Position numbers and translations under genes: made by a program. The notes below the pieces were generated by a model. The model saw nothing but the letters and a program-made list of their open reading frames with translations, was not told where the DNA came from and did no database searches. A stretch of 64,000 nt of DNA from Mesorhizobium sp. CA14 (GTDB taxonomy: Bacteria > Pseudomonadota > Alphaproteobacteria > Rhizobiales > Rhizobiaceae). Where the stretch lies: the NCBI RefSeq assembly GCF_020165195.1, contig NZ_JAIUHR010000001.1, forward strand, positions 248,001 to 312,000. The letters run 5' to 3'. Positions 58,828-64,000 of the stretch are shown here, in pieces (positions within the stretch are counted from its first letter, which is position 1; each line of letters starts with the position of its first letter).

Positions 58828-59394
58828 TCAGTCCCTGACCAACGCCACGAGATACTCCGCCGCATCCGGTCCGGGAGCATGAAAGACGCAATCCGAGGGC
58901 GCGCCCAGCGCCAGGCAGTCGCCGGGCTCGAGCCTGTGCACCACATCGCCCTCGGTGAAATCAAGCCTGCCGTCGATCAGCCATATCTGCTGCTTGATGA
59001 ACGCGTATGATGCCGCTGGGAGACTGACCTTGGCACCTGCCGGAAGGCTGACCCTGACCAGTTCCAGCGGCATCTGCGATGCCGGCGACAGATGCCGCCT
59101 GATATAACCGGTCGCCGGATCCCGCCAGACCGGCTGCTCGTCTCGGCGCGAAACACCGCCGCCTTGCATCTCGGCGCGTGCGATCAGCGTCGACAACGTC
59201 ATGCCGAAGGCCGCCGCGATCCGCACCAGGAGCGCCGCGGTCGGACTGGTCGTGCCGCGTTCGATGGCGCTCAGCATCGCCTTCGATACGTCCGAGCGCT
59301 CGGCCAATTCGGCCAGCGACCAGCTCCTCACCGTCCTTTCGGAGTGTATCCGCCTGCCGATCGTAGCTGTAATATCATTCGATATATCAGTCAT
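58828..59394 (-). CDS. XRE-family regulator with C-terminal cupin
   Basis: The 188-residue protein has an N-terminal HTH_3 domain (RSWSLAELAERSDVSKAMLSAIERGTTSPTA, about residues 23-53) and a C-terminal cupin (WLIDGRLDFTEGDVVHRLEPGDCLALG). This class often controls adjacent acetyltransferases or amino-acid catabolism. It precedes the small hypothetical and GNAT genes on the same strand, so the three may form an operon. CGATATAT-type repeats flank its start codon. Confidence 0.9.
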   Translation of the reverse strand: MTDISNDITATIGRRIHSERTVRSWSLAELAERSDVSKAMLSAIERGTTSPTAALLVRIAAAFGMTLSTLIARAEMQGGGVSRRDEQPVWRDPATGYIRRHLSPASQMPLELVRVSLPAGAKVSLPAASYAFIKQQIWLIDGRLDFTEGDVVHRLEPGDCLALGAPSDCVFHAPGPDAAEYLVALVRD

Positions 59395-59410
59395 TCGTCC
59401 AATATATCGG
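59379..59410 (-). promoter_or_regulatory. Inverted GATATAT repeats at the XRE-cupin gene start
   Basis: CCGATATATTGG and TGATATATCGA (minus strand) bracket the start codon with about 10 bases between them. They could be an autoregulatory operator. Assigned only from symmetry. Confidence 0.4.
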
Positions 59411-59546
59411 AATTTCGAAAACTGGGAAGAGTCGATTCTATCGAATTGTCGCGGCTGGTTTAACGCTGACTACACCATCCGACCTCACCTGACTTTAACC
59501 CCGATTGGATAGGGTTCCCGCTCCAGGGGAATGGGACCAGCGCATT

Positions 59547-61379
59547 ATGTTTGTTGAACGCGAAGCCTCTGTCGGGGAACCGACCTCGCAGGAACGCCGC
59601 AACATCCAACAGAACGACAAGCGCATTCTGGGCAACGTCGTGCAATGCGACGGCGCGCGCGCCACCATCAGCGCCCATGCGGAAGACGCCGAGGGCACAG
59701 TCACCGGCCTCTGGACCGTCGGCAGGATGATCTCCATCAATCTCGGCTCAACGAGAACGGTTGGCCTTGTCTATGCCATCGGCAAGTCGGACCGCGCCTG
59801 GAACCCCGACGGGCAGAATCTCATCGAGGTCAGCGTCGAGCTGGTCGGCGAAGTGCGCGACGGCGTCGAGCCTGGCGCCAAGCCGGTTTTCGACCGCGGC
59901 ATCACCACCTATCCGCATATCGGGGCCATTGCTCACCGCATCCGAACCCGCGACCTGCAGGCGGTCTACGACCTGGCCGGGCGCCATTCGGTGACCATCG
60001 GCACGCTGTCGCAGGATGAATCGATCGATGCCAACATCGCCATCGACGACACGCTGGCGCGCCATTTCGCCATCGTCGGCACCACCGGCGTCGGCAAATC
60101 GACGGCGGTCTCGCTGCTCTTGCGCAAGACGATCGCGTCGCGTCCCGACCTGCGCGTGCTCATCCTCGACCCGCACAATGAGTTTGCCGCCTCGCTGCCG
60201 GAATATTGCGTCAAGGTCGATTCCAAGACGCTCGACCTGCCGTTCTGGATGTTCAGGCTCGAGGAGTTCGCCGAAGTGCTGTTTCGCGGCCGCGAGACGG
60301 TGCCTGAGGAAGTGGATGTCCTGCGCGACCTGATCCCGGCCGCCAAGAACCTCTACCGCAACCCGAGCTCCGGAACTTACATCAGGCGCGGCAGCGACGC
60401 GCTGACCGCGGACACGCCGGTGCCTTACCGCGTTGCCGATCTCATCAAGCAGATCGACGAGCGCATGGGCATGCTCGAGAGCAAGAATGACCGCCCGACC
60501 CTGAAATCGCTGAAGACGCGCATCGAATCGGCCGCTGCCGACCCACGCTACCGCTTCATGTTCAATTCGCGCCTGATCGAGGACACGATCCACGAAACGA
60601 TCGGCAATATTTTCCGCGTCCCCAGCCACGGCCGCCCGGTCACTTGCTTCGAGATGGCGGGCATGCCTTCGGAGGTCGTCAACTCGGTCTGCTCGGTGCT
60701 GGCACGCCTGGCCTTCGACCTAGCGCTGTGGAGCGAGGGCCGGCTGAAGCTGCTGCTGCTTTGCGAGGAAGCCCACCGCTACATGCCGGCCGATCCGCGC
60801 CTCGGCTTCGCGCCGACCAGGCACGCGCTGTCGCGCATCGCCAAGGAAGGCCGCAAATATGGCTGCTATCTGGGCGTCGTCACCCAGCGCCCGGGCGAGC
60901 TCGACCCGACCATCCTGTCCCAGTGCTCGACCTTCTTCGCCATGCGGCTCGCCAACGAGCAGGATCAGGCGATCATCCGCTCGGCGATCGCCGACTCCTC
61001 GGCCTCGACCCTGGCGTTCCTCTCCTCGATGGGGCAGCGCGAAGCCATCGCTTTCGGCGAAGGCGTGGCAACCACCATGCGGCTGAAGTTCGAGAAGCTG
61101 CCGCAGGAATTCATCCCAGGCACCGCGAAAGGCGAGCAGATCGAGCCCTCCGTGGACGGCAACGACGTCGATCTGGCCATGATCGTCGAGCGGCTGCGCA
61201 ACGTGCCGAAGCCGCAGCAGTCCATGGCCTTCGCCGAGACTGTGGACTCGACCCGCCAGGCCGGAGACCCGGACTACAAGAAGCCGGCCAACTCCCCGCG
61301 CGTGCAGCCCGACGACGACTTCGACACGCGCTACGGCCTGAAGCCCTCGACCTTCGGCATGCGCCAGTTCAACGATTGA
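59547..61379 (+). CDS. HerA-like ATPase/helicase (DUF87)
   Basis: The 610-residue protein starts at ATG 59547. It has an N-terminal HAS-barrel-like part (residues about 25-130), then a FtsK/HerA ATPase core: Walker A GTTGVGKST at residues 178-186, Walker B LKLLLLCEEAHRYMP near 405 and VVTQRPGELDPTILSQCSTFF as sensor. HerA translocates on DNA and in archaea and some bacteria works with a NurA nuclease in end resection. No NurA, SIR2 or other defence partner is adjacent here, so its role is open. It is divergent from the XRE-cupin gene. Confidence 0.88.
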   Translation: MFVEREASVGEPTSQERRNIQQNDKRILGNVVQCDGARATISAHAEDAEGTVTGLWTVGRMISINLGSTRTVGLVYAIGKSDRAWNPDGQNLIEVSVELVGEVRDGVEPGAKPVFDRGITTYPHIGAIAHRIRTRDLQAVYDLAGRHSVTIGTLSQDESIDANIAIDDTLARHFAIVGTTGVGKSTAVSLLLRKTIASRPDLRVLILDPHNEFAASLPEYCVKVDSKTLDLPFWMFRLEEFAEVLFRGRETVPEEVDVLRDLIPAAKNLYRNPSSGTYIRRGSDALTADTPVPYRVADLIKQIDERMGMLESKNDRPTLKSLKTRIESAAADPRYRFMFNSRLIEDTIHETIGNIFRVPSHGRPVTCFEMAGMPSEVVNSVCSVLARLAFDLALWSEGRLKLLLLCEEAHRYMPADPRLGFAPTRHALSRIAKEGRKYGCYLGVVTQRPGELDPTILSQCSTFFAMRLANEQDQAIIRSAIADSSASTLAFLSSMGQREAIAFGEGVATTMRLKFEKLPQEFIPGTAKGEQIEPSVDGNDVDLAMIVERLRNVPKPQQSMAFAETVDSTRQAGDPDYKKPANSPRVQPDDDFDTRYGLKPSTFGMRQFND

Positions 61380-61403
61380 GCCAGCGACCTCGGTCGGCAA
61401 GGG

Positions 61404-61549
61404 TAAATTCCACCAGGAAATTCGTCAGGCTGAGTCGAATGGGGTCGCCGTCGAGAACCGGAGCGGAGCGGACATAAAGTCCGTGAGCACCGGAAGCGCA
61501 GAGAGCGGCTCCAGGCGGCCAGCCTCACGAATTTCCTGGTGGAATTTTA
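61404..61549. repeat. Intergenic inverted-repeat element
   Basis: Arms TAAATTCCACCAGGAAATTC... (61404-61432) and its inverse (61520-61549) match over about 28 of 30 bases and enclose about 87 bp containing GAGCGGAGCGGACATAAAGT and GTGAGCACCGGAAGCGC. The right arm overlaps the stop codon of the diguanylate cyclase gene. It is unrelated to the cob repeats and resembles a small non-autonomous mobile element. Confidence 0.8.
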
Positions 61550-62338
61550 GGCGCAGACGCGGTTGCGGCCCTGCTTCTTCGCCTCATAGAGCTGCCGGTC
61601 GGCGCGGCGATAGAAATCCTCCGCGGTCTCCTTGTGGTCCCAGACGGCAAGGCCGACGCTGGTGGTGACCTTCAGCCGCACATTGCCCGACATGATCGAC
61701 AGGTTGGCGATCGCCTTGCGGATGCGCTCGGCGAAGCGGGCGAGCAGATCGACATCCATATTGGGGGTGACGACGGCAAACTCCTCGCCGCCCAATCGCG
61801 CCACCACATCGTGATAGCGCGTCATGCCTCTGAGGCAGGCGGCGACGGCTCTCAGCACCTCATCGCCGACATCGTGACCATGCGTGTCGTTGACCTGTTT
61901 GAAATGGTCGAGATCGAGGATCATCAGCCCGACCGGCCTGTCGATGCGGCGAAACTCCTGCAGATATTCGCGCAGCGCATCGTCGAAATAGCGGCGGTTC
62001 TGCATGCCGGTCAGACTGTCGGTGAGCGCCGCTTGCTCAAGCGTCTGCGAACGGGCGCTGAGCGACACCGTCATGGCCCTGAGCTTGCCCTCTTCCCGCA
62101 CCTGGCCGCGGATCAGCGGGTAGATGAAGAAGCTGCCGAAGAACAGCGCTGTCGCCAGCAACGCGCCTGTAACGAACAGCAATTTGTTGAGATAGACGAT
62201 TCTGTCGGCGCGCGATGCAGTATCGAGGTCGGCGGCGATGTCCTGCAACTGGCCATAGGCATGGAAGGTCACCAAGCCCGCGGCCAGGATCACAAAAATA
62301 AAGACGAAAAATGCGGATTCCGCCTTATGGAAACGCAT
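61547..62338 (-). CDS. Membrane-anchored diguanylate cyclase (GGDEF)
   Basis: The 263-residue protein starts at ATG 62338 and has two membrane helices (about residues 8-28 and 51-72) with a short periplasmic loop, then a HAMP-less linker and a GGDEF domain. The active site is GGEEF (RLGGEEFAVV), and RYHD lies five residues upstream, a proper RxxD inhibitory site, so it should make cyclic di-GMP with product feedback. The DSLTGMQNRRYFDDAL and DLDHFKQVNDTHGH blocks are intact. The stop codon lies in a repeat arm. Confidence 0.93.
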   Translation of the reverse strand: MRFHKAESAFFVFIFVILAAGLVTFHAYGQLQDIAADLDTASRADRIVYLNKLLFVTGALLATALFFGSFFIYPLIRGQVREEGKLRAMTVSLSARSQTLEQAALTDSLTGMQNRRYFDDALREYLQEFRRIDRPVGLMILDLDHFKQVNDTHGHDVGDEVLRAVAACLRGMTRYHDVVARLGGEEFAVVTPNMDVDLLARFAERIRKAIANLSIMSGNVRLKVTTSVGLAVWDHKETAEDFYRRADRQLYEAKKQGRNRVCA

Positions 62339-62463
62339 CAACTCCCCGCGGCACTGTAGCCCCCAAAGGTTATGGCATGGCCGACCTTACGGACCGTTAA
62401 TTCGAACAACTTTAGCGAGAATTGGAGCCGGTGACTTTAAGGCGCTGATTGAAAACGCTTTAG

Positions 62464-63414
62464 TCAGTCCAGGAGTGCCAACTCGTCGCCCGGCCGCAGC
62501 CTGCGCCACTCCGCGCCCAGCTGGTGCCTGAACCACGTCGACTGGCGTTTGGCATATTGCCGGGTCGCGATCTTGGCGCGTTCGATGGCTTCGGGAAAAC
62601 TTGATTGGCCGGCCATCGCCGCCTGCAGCTCCCGCACGCCGATCGCTTTCATCGCCGGCAGGTCGGGATCGAGGTCGAGCGCGATGAGCTGACGCACTTC
62701 GTCGAGCGCGCCCTTATCGAGCATCTGGTCGAAACGCGTCTCGATGCGCAGGACCAGTTGCTGCCGATCCGGCTCGATGACCAGGAAGCGCGCGCTGTCA
62801 CGATCGATCAGTGGCCGGCCGCGCGTCGCCTGCCATTCGAGGATCGAGCGCCCCGAAGCGTCGAGCACTTCGAGCGCCCGCACGATACGCTGGCCATCCG
62901 TCGGCCTGAGCTGCATGGCCATAGCCGAGTCCTCGTGCATCAGCAGGCGATGCAGCCTTTCGGCCCCTTGTTCCTTGAACTCGTAGCGCCAACGCTCGCG
63001 GACGGCTACCGGGATGTCCGGCATATCCGAGATGCCTTCGGCCAGCGCGCGGAAATAAAGCCCGGTGCCGCCGACGAAAACGACCGGACGGCCCCACAGC
63101 ACGCCGTCGTCGATCAGCCTCGTCACGTCGCGTAGCCAGGCGCCGGTGGAATAGGCGGTGGAGGGGTGCACATGGCCGTAAAGGAAATGCGGCGCGCGCG
63201 CCATTTCGGCGGCGCTCGGCCGCGCCGTCAGGACGTCGAGCACCGAATAGCCCTGCATGGAATCGGTGTTGACGATGACCCCGCCATTGCGTTCGGCAAG
63301 ATCGAGCGCCAGCGCCGACTTGCCGCTGGCGGTCGGCCCGGCTATCAGGATCGCGTTCTTGATGCGGCCTTCGCCCGCCTGCCTGCCGGAATTTTCGATG
63401 CCGCTGATCGCCAC
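62464..63414 (-). CDS. miaA: tRNA dimethylallyltransferase
   Basis: MiaA adds an isoprenyl group to A37 of tRNAs that read codons starting with U. The 316-residue protein has P-loop GPTASGKS at residues 26-33, [31 protein letters not shown] and [14 protein letters not shown] near the C terminus. The only plausible start is the GTG at 63412-63414, which lies inside the divergent serB gene. Confidence 0.96.
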   Translation of the reverse strand: MAISGIENSGRQAGEGRIKNAILIAGPTASGKSALALDLAERNGGVIVNTDSMQGYSVLDVLTARPSAAEMARAPHFLYGHVHPSTAYSTGAWLRDVTRLIDDGVLWGRPVVFVGGTGLYFRALAEGISDMPDIPVAVRERWRYEFKEQGAERLHRLLMHEDSAMAMQLRPTDGQRIVRALEVLDASGRSILEWQATRGRPLIDRDSARFLVIEPDRQQLVLRIETRFDQMLDKGALDEVRQLIALDLDPDLPAMKAIGVRELQAAMAGQSSFPEAIERAKIATRQYAKRQSTWFRHQLGAEWRRLRPGDELALLD

Positions 63415-64000
63415 TTTAGTGTCCCGTCCAGAAGCCCGCGCCGTGCCGGCCCCGCTTGCGAATATGGCCTTGCGGGCCGCCGGCGCAAGCGCCCTTCACT
63501 GGCTGGCCGAGGATGTCGCTTGCGATCTCGTTTTGCCGCAGACGCCGGATATCGGCGAAATGACCGCCAATCTGCGCGCCGCATTGGCTTCCGAGCCGGT
63601 CGACGTCATCGTCCAGCCCGCCGACGGCAGGCGCAAGAAGATCCTGCTCGCCGATATGGATTCGACCATGATCGACCAGGAATGCATCGACGAGCTCGCC
63701 GACGAAATCGGCGTCAAGGATCATGTGGCGGCGATCACCGCGCGCTCGATGAATGGCGAGATCGCCTTCGAGCCCGCCTTGCGCGAGCGCGTCGCCTTGC
63801 TGAAAGGCCTCGACACCGCCGTGGTCGACCGCATCATCGCCAACCGGCTGACGCTCGCCGCCGGCGGCCGCGCCTTGGTGCAAACGATGCGCGCCCATGG
63901 CGCCTGGACGGCCCTGGTCTCTGGCGGCTTCGACGTCTTCACCAGCCGCATCGCCGCCATGTTGGGATTTCAGGAAAACCGGGCCAACCGGCTGATCGAG
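63398..64000 (+). CDS. serB: Phosphoserine phosphatase (partial, runs off right edge)
   Basis: SerB removes phosphate from phosphoserine, the last step of serine synthesis. The ATG at 63398 gives [20 protein letters not shown], which resembles rhizobial SerB N termini; a GTG at 63419 is the alternative. The HAD motif I nucleophile is D86 in [10 protein letters not shown], and motif II is in [10 protein letters not shown]. About 201 codons are present; the C terminus is outside the window. With this start it overlaps the divergent miaA by 17 bp. Confidence 0.93.
   Translation, partial: MPLIATLVSRPEARAVPAPLANMALRAAGASALHWLAEDVACDLVLPQTPDIGEMTANLRAALASEPVDVIVQPADGRRKKILLADMDSTMIDQECIDELADEIGVKDHVAAITARSMNGEIAFEPALRERVALLKGLDTAVVDRIIANRLTLAAGGRALVQTMRAHGAWTALVSGGFDVFTSRIAAMLGFQENRANRLIE

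Overview
The window looks like chromosome of a high-GC alphaproteobacterium of the Rhizobiales, most like Mesorhizobium. The basis is the aerobic (late cobalt insertion) cob gene order, a BA14K protein, the rhizobial serB/miaA/ilvIH/ilvC neighbourhood, nuoA-E order, and strongly biased GC-rich codons that create long antisense shadow ORFs. All calls come from reading the sequence; no database was searched.

Layout. 1-3366 (minus): start of the complex I operon, nuoA-B-C-D-E, with nuoE cut by the window edge. 3700-4899: a YcaQ/AlkZ-type DNA glycosylase. 4935-21174: a cobalamin locus that opens with an adenosylcobalamin riboswitch and continues DUF1636-cobW-cobN-cobG-cobH-cobI-cobJ-(cobK antisense)-cobL-cobE-cobM-cobA-cobB-cobV-cobU, mostly joined by 4-base start/stop overlaps. 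21267-28033: a small exported protein, tRNA-Lys(CTT), a PhzF-like protein, a MacAB-type exporter, a NUDIX protein and a nuclease-family protein. 28200-34415: BA14K, PilZ, ilvC, TetR, a MarR-controlled Rieske/GST pair, a flavoprotein monooxygenase and an HxlR regulator. 34584-41016: quinone reductase, two tandem kup genes, pdxJ and a SpoIIAA-like protein. 41029-49415 (minus): RecD-like helicase, a decayed fusA fragment, a cobalt-type nitrile hydratase cluster and an RND pump. 49630-52932 (minus): LysE exporter and ilvIH behind a leader-peptide attenuator. 53104-57944: a regulator fragment, a flavin monooxygenase, and a probable tmpAB phosphonate pair with a divergent LysR gene. 57936-64000: GNAT, small hypothetical, XRE-cupin regulator, HerA-like ATPase, diguanylate cyclase, miaA and the start of serB.

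The most unusual signal is a family of palindromic DNA repeats that sits in frame inside cobalamin genes: twice in cobN and once in cobG. A second, different palindromic repeat lies inside cobE. The three related copies have arms of about 45 bp, a shared directional core and shared flanks, and occur in both orientations. Because they are inverted repeats they encode nearly the same peptide ends from either strand. They look like RPE-type protein-coding repeats (known from Rickettsia) at inter-block linkers of essential biosynthetic enzymes. A third repeat family lies between the HerA-like and diguanylate cyclase genes.

Other signals worth attention are three copies of the 14-bp palindrome GATGCAATTGCATC in the marR/Rieske intergenic region, probable gene conversion between the kup paralogues, the cobK/cobL start codons sharing one CATG, the ilvI leader peptide, and the overlapping divergent starts of miaA and serB.
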